Below, one piece after another: positions 1 to 28,411 of a stretch of 64,000 bases of DNA (its first letter is position 1; each line of letters starts with the position of its first letter). The position numbers and the translations under genes were made by a program. Source of the DNA: Amaranthus tricolor (Eukaryota > Streptophyta > Magnoliopsida > Caryophyllales > Amaranthaceae); assembly GCF_026212465.1 (NCBI RefSeq), contig NC_080063.1:4762755-4826754 (forward strand). The letters are read 5' to 3'. The notes beneath the pieces were generated by a model. That model saw only the letters and a list, made by a program, of their open reading frames with translations. It made no database searches and was not told where the DNA came from.

Positions 1-1448
1 CTATATTAGTTGTTCGTTGTTATTTATATTCTTTAATCTATCATTCATATCATTCGACATTATTTTTCATTCGAATCTAATTTAGAAAATACTTGTTAGC
101 TTCAATAAGCATAGCCAGAGCATGACAATTCGTTGACATTAAGTAATTTAGATTTCTATCAAATACTATACCTAGAATAATATAATAGAGAATCACATAA
201 TCTTTCATATGAAAAAAAAGCACAAACTATAGTTTGAAAGTATAGTTATTAAAAAGAATCATATCATCCACATAAATTATAAAAATACTAAACTAAATGA
301 CATCTTTTTGATTCGCGAACAGAGAATTGTTTGAATAAAATGGTCAGTGTTGAGAATGAGCCAACTTTGCGAATCAAGAAGAAGCCCTTTCTAGACCTTA
401 AAGAAATTTTATTAAGTCATAACCGTACCTAATTACGCTCCAAGCTAATTAAAAACCATAAGAAATTCTCATATACTTCTTTAGAGAAACCCCATGGTGC
501 GACTCCCTAATCTTAGCAACAACAACTAAAAATGAATGAACAATAATTATCTTGGCATCCAGAGAAAAGTATATGTATAATGAATTGAAATTCCAAGTTA
601 ATGATAGCAAAACGCAACCGAACGAACATTAGTTAAGTCGCTGATTTATCCCTAAAAAACATTTACATTAAAAATCAATTTTAATCAGTATAAATCACTA
701 AAAATCAATTTTAATCAATTTTAATCAGCTTTTAATCAGTTTCAATCAATGAAAATCAGTTGAATCAATAAAAATTAGGTAATTAAAACAAGTCCTTAAG
801 TTCAGCTTCTCTTATAGAAATATCATTCTAGTTTTAATATTTAATTTCAGCACAAAACTTATTATACTTGAGCCAATTGATAATTAATACGTATATTTTT
901 AACCTTTGGTTTTGATGTCGAACTAACTACATGCAATATGACAGTTATTTAAAATTATTATTATTTATTATAACTTGTTGAATAAATTGGCAAAACGTTT
1001 TTAATATGTATATTGGTTGGGTCGCAAAATTATTAGTTGGTTGTACCTTCTAATTTGGTGGGGTGCGCTAAGTATTGGGAGCAAAGATACTTACATCACC
1101 ATGGAATGGTAGACCACACCCAAAAATAAATAATAATAGCACTCGTAATATTTAAAATTAGATTAACTTTTATAGCAAAAGCCCATAATATCTTAAGTTA
1201 ATGACTATTATTTGCTTTAAAAAAAATCATTTATCAAATATGTAATAAGGTTAAAATATGAGGTTTTTAAAAATTATAGCTATAAAATTTTACATAATGT
1301 ATAACCATTATAAATTAAAAAGTGTATGCATTATAATCGAGTTGCCCGATTACAGTGACATTGACTTAAGAGGACTTAATTGACAAAACTTTTACCTTTG
1401 ACTTTATATTAGTGATCTTTGTTTTTTTACTTTAAATTTATTTTAAAA

Positions 1449-1527
<79 letters not shown>

Positions 1528-2031
1528 CCACATATATTGTTAAATTTAAATTACTATTAAGTTTCTTATAATGTTTTATAATTACTTATTTTTAAAAAAG
1601 TCATTACAATGGATAAAAATTAAACATCATGTCAGAATAAACTATTAGCATCGATAAATACAACGTTAAATATCTTCTCAATTTGCGTGTCAGGAAAATT
1701 AACACTAAATTTTTATACTAGGCGCCACATAATAGCGATCAAAAGGTTTGTTTTACGGAAAAAGTTGCTAACACATGTAAAACTACGTTAAAAATATTCT
1801 GGATTTGTGCGTCGAAAAAGTTAGTGTTTGAGTACTCATTTTGACCAGAATTTCAAACTAAGCCTAAAATAATGACACATTAATTAAGGCTAAATGAATA
1901 CTTGATTAGTTATTTAGGTGTCAACGCTCATCTTGCCTCAACCATCCAGATCACATGTATTCATTTGACATACTTACCAACCTTCCAAGGAAGTGTACAT
2001 TACATATTGCGTACTACTTCAAATAGTATAG
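1..2031. other. Upstream region without a recognised gene
   Basis: This AT-rich stretch lies upstream of the first alcohol oxidase gene. I see no coding sequence in it. Around 662-778 there is a run of short degenerate repeats built on AATCA/TTTAATCA, and an AT dinucleotide array sits at 1456-1523. The rest is unassigned and may hold old, decayed repeats. Confidence 0.5.
1456..1523. repeat. (AT)n microsatellite
   Basis: Pure AT dinucleotide array of about 68 bp, upstream of the first gene. Confidence 0.95.
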
Positions 2032-2043
2032 TATATATATAAG
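2032..2043 (+). promoter_or_regulatory. Candidate TATA box of gene A
   Basis: The sequence TATATATAAG lies about 90 bp upstream of the ATG at 2132, a plausible distance for a plant core promoter with a short 5' leader. The flanks are AT-rich, so this rests on position and motif only. Confidence 0.4.
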
Positions 2044-2131
2044 ACTATACACTACAAAGAGGTAAAATATCAACTCAAATAGATCACCCTTATTTGATTT
2101 AAAGCCTACAAAATAATTAAGAAACAATAAA

Positions 2132-18344
<16,213 letters not shown>

Positions 18345-19604
18345 TTGATAACAAATCAACATATGGAGTTTTTATTTATTTTATACTATAAAATAAAATT
18401 CAACATTTATAGTTCTATGTATAGAAATATAGAATTCATGTTAAAAGTATATGACCCTCTATTTTTTTTTTTTTTGAGTTAACTATATGATCTTGTTACT
18501 TGTATCTATGTTTCTATGAACTCATTGAATATGATAAGGTTGTAGATTAATATTTAAAGATAATGTTAATTTGAATTAAGGATTTGGCATGATTGTATGT
18601 GTGTTATGATCTAGTTAATTCTTCTCATTCTGCAAAATTAAGTTGTATTATTTTTAAGGTTATCTTTCTATTTTTTTTCTTTTTTTATTATTAAATTAAC
18701 TAAATATTTGCCTGAAGTTAGAGTATGTCTGAGGTGTAGCTGCTCAGGGTTTAATATTTATAGGCTGTACAAACTTTGCAAGAATTTGGATTTAATTATT
18801 GCTCTACTTTTCCATAAAATCAAAGAATCAATATTTCCAAAAAAATTGAAGAGTTACTAGTTACTAAACAAATAGAAATTGAATTAAAGGAGAATTTTTG
18901 TTGTTGTTGCTGTCATTGTCACTGTCACTCTATTTTTCATTATAGCAACATTTTTTATTTCTCCTTAAAATGCTCTTAATCGTACAAATAATATAATTTT
19001 TCGTCTTGGTTAAAGTTGGATACATATCTTTTTTATTTGTCCAATTAAATATATCCACAATTTTTGCAAAAAAAACATGCCTATTTGATTCTTCCTTATT
19101 CAAAAACTTCATTCTTAAACAAGCTTGAATTTATAAGAACATCAAGGACTAGGAGTTCGTGCATAGGTGAAAACATTCAATTACTACAACCTTACAGCAT
19201 AGATAATTTCTCTTAAGTCTTATCAATTCTCCTTGTCCAAAATCTATCGATTTTAGTAACTAGGGTTTCTCAACTTCTATACGTCACTAGCTTGATGGTG
19301 TTCATACTTACTATATCCAAAGCCTCTATGAAAACTCTTGAAGTCACTTGGTGTGTGTCTAGTATGATCATTTAGTTCATCGTCAATATACAATTTTTAT
19401 ATAATGTTTACATAATTTGCATCACACTATCTAATTTCTCCTTGAATCATACGTTGAGTGTTTCTTTTATATAATGTTTTGATCATTTGCATCACACTAT
19501 CACACATATGAGTCTATCATTTATTTATGCACCTCTACAACATCAATGTCTAACTATTCATCTATCATGATACCAACTCATTCTCTTCTACAATTTCCAT
19601 ATTT

Positions 19605-19642
<38 letters not shown>

Positions 19643-19977
19643 GAGGGATCCATTGAGAAGGGGTTGAAAATGAGAAGGGTAAGGACTCTACACCCTTGAT
19701 TTCACTAAAATAAAAAAAATTTATGGTCATGATTGAGCCAAAAATTCATAATTATTAAAGTAACTATGTTACAAGAAAAGATAACTATGAAATAATTTTT
19801 AAAATATTCTTAATTTAAATGTACTTATCCTGTTATACACTTTTACTCTATGTATACGAAAAATGTTGATGTTACATCTAAATGTTACCTTCAAATATCT
19901 CGTTGGAGAGTTCTAACACTCCAAGATGCGAATTTTACTTTAGTTTGAATTCTTTTCCCCAAATATACTCAAAACTA
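18345..19977. other. 3' flank of gene A and intergenic DNA
   Basis: Several AATAAA-like words follow the stop codon at 18342-18344. A 70-bp near-duplication (TTATATAATGTTT...TTTGCATCACACTATC) lies at about 19393-19502. A short AT array lies at 19609-19640, followed by GGGAGGGATCCATTGAGAAG, which looks like the edge of an unclassified repeat. No gene seen. Confidence 0.4.
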
Positions 19978-20236
19978 CTCAATCCGTTTCTTTTTGCTCC
20001 TTTTATTTACTTTTTGTATAATTTTTAATATAAATTTTAAATTTTAATATCTCTAAATATATATAATAAAAAATTATAAAAAATACACAAAAAAAATGTA
20101 TACATTAAGACGAATCTAACGAGATCTCACATGGATATATTTTATCTTCTAAATATGTGTCAAAAACATTAATTAAATTTCTTTCTTCTTAAAATGAAAT
20201 ATTCTAAATGAGAAGAATATTAGTGAGAGGACTGAG
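19978..20236. mobile_element. Stowaway-type MITE (diverged)
   Basis: About 259 bp from CTCAATCCGTTTCTTTTTGC to GAGAGGACTGAG, flanked by TA. The inner sequence resembles the Stowaway at 5449-5702, including the segment around GAGATCTCACATGGATATAT near 20130. Confidence 0.6.
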
Positions 20237-20419
20237 TAATAAACTTTACTTATTTAACATTACAGCCTGAAAATGTTAAGTGCAACATTTAGGCCGTGAT
20301 GACATAGCAATCCTTGCATATTTGTTTCTATCTGATTTTAAAGAACAATTAATTAAGATCTTAATTTCCTGATTAGTTGTTAATCAGATGATTTTTGCTG
20401 GTGGAGGTTTTAATTTAAT

Positions 20420-20660
20420 TCCTTGCCAGTTATGCAGTAAGATCTTTGGATGAAGATGCTGATGATTCCTACAAAACACACCAAGGGATTAGAAAGGCCC
20501 AGAATTCTTTTCCGGGGGTTTACTCTGACGCCCAAGTTAGTACAGATCAGTATATGGATTGCCTAACAGGTCCTTCAAGGAGCATAGTGACAACCAGGTG
20601 GATTACTGAGGGCTTGTTTAGACGTGAGGTCTTTTATATAAATTACCACAATAAAATGTT
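20420..20660 (+). pseudogene. Unrecognised exon-like fragment
   Basis: An open stretch reads YAVRSLDEDADDSYKTHQ... to ...CLTGPSRSIVTTRWITEGL. It is preceded by a possible splice acceptor (TTGCCAG) and followed by a possible donor (GTGAG|GT). Codon content and amino-acid composition look more protein-like than the surrounding AT-rich DNA. I do not recognise the protein. No partner exons were found nearby, so it may be a captured or left-over gene fragment. Confidence 0.35.
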
Positions 20661-21050
20661 AATTAAACCAAAATGGTTATGTTGCTCTGAAAAACAGTGT
20701 GTAATTCTAAGATTCAGTTAAGATTGTTTTTATTCAATTACTTTTTCTCTAAGAAAATTCCTTACCTTATTTATGGCGCTTTGGAGAGTATTTATAGCTG
20801 ATGATTGTGGAACAAACATTCCTTTTCTGACCCCCCAAAAAAATTCATTGCATGCGCCACTCTTCTTTTTAGACGTGTTAATCCCTTAATCACAATCAAA
20901 TACTTTATTTGCCTTTTGTGGCGTTTCTAATCTCTCCTTTTTAACACGTGTCTCACTTCATAAATTGATGCTTTAATGAAGGACATGTGTCTTCACATGC
21001 ACGTGAGCTTCTCATGCACTATCCTTCTAAGCCTGTATACAGAACTAGGT

Positions 21051-21690
21051 TGCACTAAAACGGACACGGACACGGACACGGACATGACACGAGTACGGGA
21101 AACCCCAACTTAAAAATGGCGGACACGAGGACACGAAAATGGTAATATAATAAATATATCAAATTAAAGATAATTTTACAATCTTTCATTTGATATATGT
21201 AAATAAACACTTTAAAAACATAAAACTCACATAAAATGCAAATTAGTACCAAATAAACAACATGAGTATTTATAAATAGTCATACAAACCAAATCAAAGA
21301 AAACCAAATAAATAGGTAAATTTAAGTTTGATCATTACACATCATCCATATGACATCCATCATCATCCTCCGCTACAAAAGTAGTTTCCAACTCGGGCTA
21401 ATCGAGAGAAAGATCCACCATGCCAAGACAAATAGAGGGAAGGGAATTCGAGTGACGAGTGCTTCTGCTTCAGAATTCTGCTTATGAATTATGATTTCAA
21501 TTTTTTATTTTTATTTTTATTTTAAAAAAAAAACGTGTCCTTGACTGCTTGCCATGTCCTTGTCGTGTCCGCGTGTCCGGAAAAATATTAAAATATTGGA
21601 CACTTCATTTGGCGTGTCGGACACGGATTTTCGTGTGTCCGTGTCCGACACGGGACACGCCAGTCCAGGGACGTGTCCGTGTATTCCTGA
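21051..21690. mobile_element. hAT-like non-autonomous element, GGACACG family, copy 2
   Basis: Starts TAGGTTGCACTAAAACGG and ends CGTGTCCGTGTATTCCTGA. It shares the segment from GGTAATATAATAAATATATC to ACATAAAACTCACATAAAA with copy 1. The flanks TACAGAAC and TGCAGAAT agree at six of eight bases, consistent with an aged 8-bp duplication. It lies between the two alcohol oxidase genes. Confidence 0.65.
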
Positions 21691-22170
21691 TGCAGAATAC
21701 TTAAATAACCCTGCCAGATAATTATTCCCAGATAACTACTTATTACCATAAATTCTTCTCAGATTTTGACAGATTTAATCACTTTAACTGTCTTTTATAA
21801 TAATAACCTTCAAATTAATATTTTACACATACAATATTTAACTCTACACTAGGGTTATATAAGTGAAGCTTAAAAAGACTTTGCTCATTTGACATCACAT
21901 TTGATCAGGTGATATATCTCATTTTTTTGGCATGCAACAACTTAAAATTTTTGCCAATTTGTCAAGAAATATAAGTCTGAAAAGTGCAACACATCGTAGT
22001 AGAGAAACACCACCTTAATTTGTTTATGACGTATGAAAAAATTTAATATTTTTGTTTATGACTTATGAGAAAATCTAATAATTTTTTTAAATTGCTTGTC
22101 ACTAACTTATCATACTTTCCTTCTTTATGACTTTGACCAATAATGAGTGTAGAAGACTCACTAAGATATA

Positions 22171-22441
22171 CTCCCTCCTATTCACCTTAAGAGTTCCATT
22201 TGACTTTTCACGGATTTTAAGGAGAATTAAAAGTGGGACCCTAAAGGTAGGAAAGAAAGTGGTATTATAGATTTTTAATGTAAGGGAAGAAAATTAGTAT
22301 GGGTAATAGAGGGTATAATTGAAAATAGGATAAAGCTACTAAGGGCATAAAAGTCAAAAACCCATATCAAAAATAGAAATGGGACAATTAAGGTGACTTG
22401 GCTATAAAAAAAATGAGACACGTAATCTGAATTGAAAGGAG
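22171..22441. mobile_element. Stowaway-type MITE
   Basis: About 271 bp from CTCCCTCCTATTCACC to GAATTGAAAGGAG, flanked by TA. Ends are inverted. Confidence 0.7.
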
Positions 22442-23403
22442 TACTATAAGTTACTAAAGTGTGAAAACACATATAAGGTATCCTATGGAGGTTGACATGT
22501 CATTTGCCAATATACTTGAAATGAACATTTTTCGACCTTATTTCATGAAATAGGTATCCCTGCGCATTTGGCATGGGAAGCACCTAAAAATAGGTTAAAG
22601 GCTCAAAGGCCACAAAAGGAAACCAAGACATTGTTTTAAACCAACAAGGACATAAAAGACTATTATTTCACTCGAAACATAATTTTTAACTACTCATCAT
22701 TATCACGAATGTCATTAACAGACTCCTACATATGATGGGATTTAGGGGTTAAATATATGCAATTTTACCCTTGTTAGTAATAACACAATTAAAGAGGTTG
22801 TTTTCGATAGAATTTTAATAGATAACATCATTTACAACTTCACATAAATACGAAATACACATAATTTATTAGCCATTTTACAATAGTCAATTATAATCTA
22901 AAATTATAAATCTTTAACTCCATAAAAATAAGTGAAAAAAATCACACAAGATTTTTAATTCTCATAAAAATCCAAATCTCCTCCATCCTATGCAAATTGC
23001 TTGCTATATTTAACTTGTTAATGAAAAAGATTTTAGGTCAAACATGACAATTAATTTGTGAGATAGAAGTATAAAAATATATATCACAACCAAAAATAAA
23101 ATTTCAATGTAAATACTACTTTTGTGATTGAAAACACCTCTTTAATACAACAATCAACAACTCTTCCTAATGTGGACCTTTTTGTGGGTTGAAATTTCTT
23201 AGTGTGGACCTAATGCATGGAGAGTAGGGAAGCATACAATACTACACATTTTTTTTTATTGATTGGACATCATAACAATACACATACTTTAATTAGTTAG
23301 TTAGCACGCTACTTAATTGTTGAGGTGGCCTAATTGCCATATATCCACCTATCTAAGTTGATCACCACACAATATATGAAAGCAAATACGTCCTATGTAG
23401 TTA
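22442..23403. other. Intergenic DNA between genes A and B, unassigned
   Basis: AT-rich, with no gene or complete element recognised. A partial CTCCTCCATCCTATGCAAATT word near 22979 may be the remnant of another Stowaway end. Confidence 0.4.
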
Positions 23404-23660
23404 TACAAACTTGCATATGAGAGAATTTTACTATAAAACTATTTTTATTGAGTTATTTTAATGTACATTTATAATTTTAAAATAATTAATATTTATAACT
23501 TTAAGTGATCAGTCACAATTTTAAAGTGATCGATTGTAATATTAATTAAAGTTATTAATTATAATCTTAAAGTGATCACCTATAATTTTAGAGCGATCAG
23601 TTAGAGAAATAAGAGTTAATTGTATCTTATAGTGAAACTGTCTCACACAAAACTTGCTGG
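23404..23660. mobile_element. Possible MITE with repeated AGTGATC words
   Basis: The stretch holds several copies of AAAGTGATC / AAGTGATCA and ends in GAAACTGTCTCACACAAAACTT. A similar arrangement occurs at about 25745-25960. Terminal borders are unclear. Confidence 0.35.
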
Positions 23661-23919
23661 ATTTTTTGAGATGTTAATTTTTAATAGCAACTCAACTACT
23701 ATTACGGTATTACCAATTCATTTTGGTAGTGAGCTTATTCAAACACATAAGTGAGTTACATGTTATCCTTGTTTTGCCCATACCATTACTTACTAAATTC
23801 AAGCATTTTTCCGTCTACTATAAACTACAAATATTATTGGCTAAAACATTACTAAGAAGTAGCTTCTACTTCTCAAAAACTAACAAACCAAACGTGAAAC
23901 CGACTTCTAACACTTCAAA

Positions 23920-23928
23920 TATATAAAA
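23920..23928 (+). promoter_or_regulatory. Candidate TATA box of gene B
   Basis: TATATAAAA lies about 63 bp upstream of the ATG at 23991. Motif and distance suit a plant core promoter; there is no other support. Confidence 0.4.
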
Positions 23929-23990
23929 ATCTTGTTAGGCAAAAAATATTTTGTATTATTTGCCATAGTACTTTTAGTAAGATTTTATTT

Positions 23991-26900
23991 ATGGAGGAAA
24001 AAAAGTCAACAAATTCCTATAGTAATAAATTGTGGGCGAGAGAGATGGATGCCCTGACCGCTCTTTGCGACACCGTCTTACCCGCCGTTGATCCGCCAGA
24101 AAATACCTCCGACGAGTCCGTCATCCAATTCTACGAAACTTCTGCTTCCATGACTGGTACTCCTGAGTATGTAAGTGTACGCTTATTTTAGCTTGCATAT
24201 ATCTACTTCATACTATGCTTATTATTGAGTATAATAATACTTTATTATACAGTTTAACTATCAGCTTAATTTTTAATTTGCGGAATTTATTTCTTTAGAT
24301 GGTATGAGATGTTCGGATAAGGGATTCAAATCTCATCCACTTTGCGATTTATGAGTAGAGTTATCTACACTTTTAATTCAATTTTTTTTCTAAAAGAGCA
24401 TAATAAAATATAGTCCATCTAACTCTAAAGTTTTGCTAACAATTTTTTTTGCACTGTTCATCAATTGGTGCTGTATTATTTTATTCTTAATTTATAAGTA
24501 AAAATACAATAAAGAATAATCTTATTTGATTCATCTCAATGTAATAATTATTAATATCAACTTTTAAATGTTTTTTATTAAATATAATTAAAGATGTTAA
24601 TCAACGATTGAATCATTAGGTTTGAGAATATAAAAAAGTGAAATGTAGCCAAATCTTAAGGACCAAGGGAATATGAGATATTATAAGTAGGGGCAGAGCA
24701 AACAATTTTGAGGCTCAGTTTATTTTTCATAAATTTTTAAAATTGGGCCCTTTATAATTAAAAGTAGAGATTTTCTTAAACTAAAATAAAATTCAACACA
24801 ATTTTGATTTTAAGTACTAGAATTAAATAAAAACTCAAAGCAATTTATAATTTTATTAATAAAAAGAGTAAAAGTTCGAAGGGTTAAAAAAATAAGAAAG
24901 AAATTATTGATTATTTTTATTAAAATTAAGTTAGTGACAATTCATATATGATGAATGTGTAAAAATTAAATGAAGTAAGAGAAAATATTTGGAAGTAAAA
25001 GAGTTTTTTGAAAAGAGATAAAAAAAGAAAGAAAAAAAATATAATAACTAAGATTTGTACATATTACCATAGATTTGTTAAGACTCCTATTAACCACTAT
25101 ACCTCAATAGCATATTATTTCAACATAATTTTTTTTATATGAGGCCCTTTAAGTTTGAGGGCCTTGTACGGTTGAGCACTCCGCATGGCCTCTAAACTAC
25201 CCATGATTATAAAACTTTAATATCAGTTTAATCTTTTAGTTGAATCTCGTTTAAAGTTTCAAATATCACATTTTATTGATTACCTTCATCATTTTGTACA
25301 AAGTTTAATATTTGATGAACTCATTTATGTTTATTGAACTAAAACTAATTTTAGTCATATGTTTCTAACGACATTTAATGAAAAAGGGATTTTGGGTTGA
25401 CAAATTTATCAGCAAAATGTACATTTCATCATCCATATATCCAAGTTTTTCGTTAGGTTGTTGCACAACCGACAATCACGAGGCTTCAAATTTCAATTGT
25501 TTTAAACCATAACCAAAAACCTCATAGCCGAGAACATGCTTCTTGTAATTTTTCTTATGATTCGTTTAATGGTCCACATAAAATAGTAGAAGTGATAACG
25601 GAAGATTAGTATAATTTCAATAGAAAATTATTTTGACAAATTTAATGATTATATTTATGAAACCGTTTTACGAGAAAGAGACATCAAAACAAGAAGCATA
25701 TTAGCTAAAAGTTTTAATTAATTGAGCTATTTAACTCAAGTATAAAGCATGTCTCACGGTGAGACTGTCTCATACAAAAATTTGTGTATAATTTATTCTA
25801 CTTCAATCAACCTATTTCACACATTCTCAAATTGTAGGTTTCGTTATGAGATTATTTTTATTTGGCCGATTCAATATATATAAATAGTATTTTAAAGTGA
25901 TCATTTATAACTTCAAAGTGACCACTTGTAATTTTTAGACTAATTATAGATGAGTCATTTTCATAATTTTTAATTATGCACAATTAGAGATATTAAGGAT
26001 TAAATAAGTATATTGGATAGAGTGCATAAAACAAATGAGTCATTACTAGTAAATTGAAGGGAGTACTTATTACCTTATTGACTTTGAATGTTTGATACAC
26101 GTTTTTGTTATTAGCTTTTATGATTTTGACTTATGTTGATTCATGCAGGACCTTGAGAAATAAATAGATGATAAGAGTGGGTTGACTTGTCAAAATGATG
26201 TAAATAAATTTTGTGTTGGATTATGTTCGAATTGATACAATTTGAGTTGAATTATATTTGGGTTGGTTTTATTTTTGCATCCAATTTGGATCAATCCAAT
26301 GGGATTTTAATATTTTAAACTCTTATCATTAAACTTTCTTAAAAAACACCTAAAAAAATTTTAATAGAAAATAATTATTTATGAAAAATATTAAGGAAAA
26401 TTCCATATGGTAGCATCGAACTTTTATGAAAAGCCAGTGGTACTACTTTTGTAAGATTTTTCCATATGGTAGCATCCAGTTTATACCTTATCTAACTGCC
26501 GTAATATTTTTCGTTAAATTCTTATTAGTGTTGGTTGTTGTCTTTATAATCTGCCTAAAACCATTTTATGCTCTTAAATGTTTAATTCACTATTTTGACG
26601 TTCAATTCACCGTTTAATTATCTCTTTTTTATTTGTTTATTTTATTATTATCATTTCTGTTTTTTTTTTGGAGATTTACAAATCACGTTGATTGATTAAG
26701 AATTTTTATAATAAAAATTGAAATGTTAGTTGGGCAAGATGATAAGCAACAGACTTCAACATCACATATTCCTGATACGACTTCTGCTGCTTGCGCTGTC
26801 AACGAGAATTGGAACATTTGCGTTGGGTGGAAAGCTGAGTTTGTCACCGAGTTTCCCATTTCTACTCAAGTTTTCGGAATTACCACTCCATAAACGACAG

Positions 26901-27661
26901 CAATTAGCTCTCTCATTATATTCAAGTTGGTTTCTTCTTATTCGAATGGGCTTTTTTGGATTCAAATCTCTCATCCTATTGGCCTTCTTTTCACAGGTAT
27001 CTTTTTCTTTTCCTATTGTCTGTAAAATAAAATTTGCTATCTTTTCTTTATCGTTTAATTTATTATATTGTCTCATTTGGTTATTCGGGATAAAAGGTGT
27101 TAAAACAGACCGATGATCCAAAAAACAATATGGACCAAAATTTGATTTTAAACCAACCCGAAACACCTAATTCGAAATCAAATCGATGACACGAATGAAC
27201 ACCTATATTTGGTACTATTCTTGATCACTCTTAATTTAAATTTTATTCTTAATCTATAAGTTAAAACATAATCAAGTAGCTCATGTTTGATTCGTCTCAA
27301 TGTGGACTAATTTTATTAACATCAACATTTTATAATTTTTAATAAAACACAAGTTAAGATATTTATAATTGAATTTAGGATTATTTGCAAAGAAAAACCT
27401 TTTAAAACCTCTTTTTTGTAAAGAAACACCTTTTATAATTTTTTTTGTAAAAAAACCTTTTAAGAGACTTTTTTTTTAAAAAAACACCTTAAATCAGTTT
27501 CCGGTGACTTTTGTCAACTTTTCGGCATTGACTATGCCATTTGTCAACTTTCCGGCGTTGACTTTTATTTTTATTTTTATTTTATTTTTATTTTTATTAT
27601 TAATATTATTATTTTTTAAAATTTTTATTTTTATTATTATTTAAAAGAATAAAAATAAATA

Positions 27662-27708
<47 letters not shown>

Positions 27709-27854
27709 CAAAAATAAAAAAAATAATAATTTTTTTAAAATCTTTTTTAAAATTTTTTTATTATTATTTTTTTTATTATTATTTTTTTATTTTTCCTTTT
27801 GTTTTTATTTTTATTTTATTTTTAATTTTTATTATTACTATTTTTTTATTCTTG

Positions 27855-27913
<59 letters not shown>

Positions 27914-28106
27914 AATTTTTTTAAAATGTTTTTTAAAAATAGTAATAAAAATTAAAATTAAAAAAAAATAATATTAATAATAAAAAGAAAATAAAAATAA
28001 AAACAAAAATTTTAAAAAAAATTTAAAAAAAAAATTTATAAAAATTAATAATAATAATAAAAATAAAAAGTATAAAAAATATAAAATAACAATAATAATA
28101 ATAATA

Positions 28107-28185
<79 letters not shown>

Positions 28186-28334
28186 CTAAAATTAAAAAAA
28201 AAAATAATAATAATAATTAAAAATAAAATAAAAATAAAAACAAAAGGAAAAATAAAAAAATAATAATAAAAAAAAATTAATAATAAAAATTTTTTTAAAA
28301 ATTTTAAAAAAAGTTATTAATTTTTTTATTTTTG

Positions 28335-28411
<77 letters not shown>

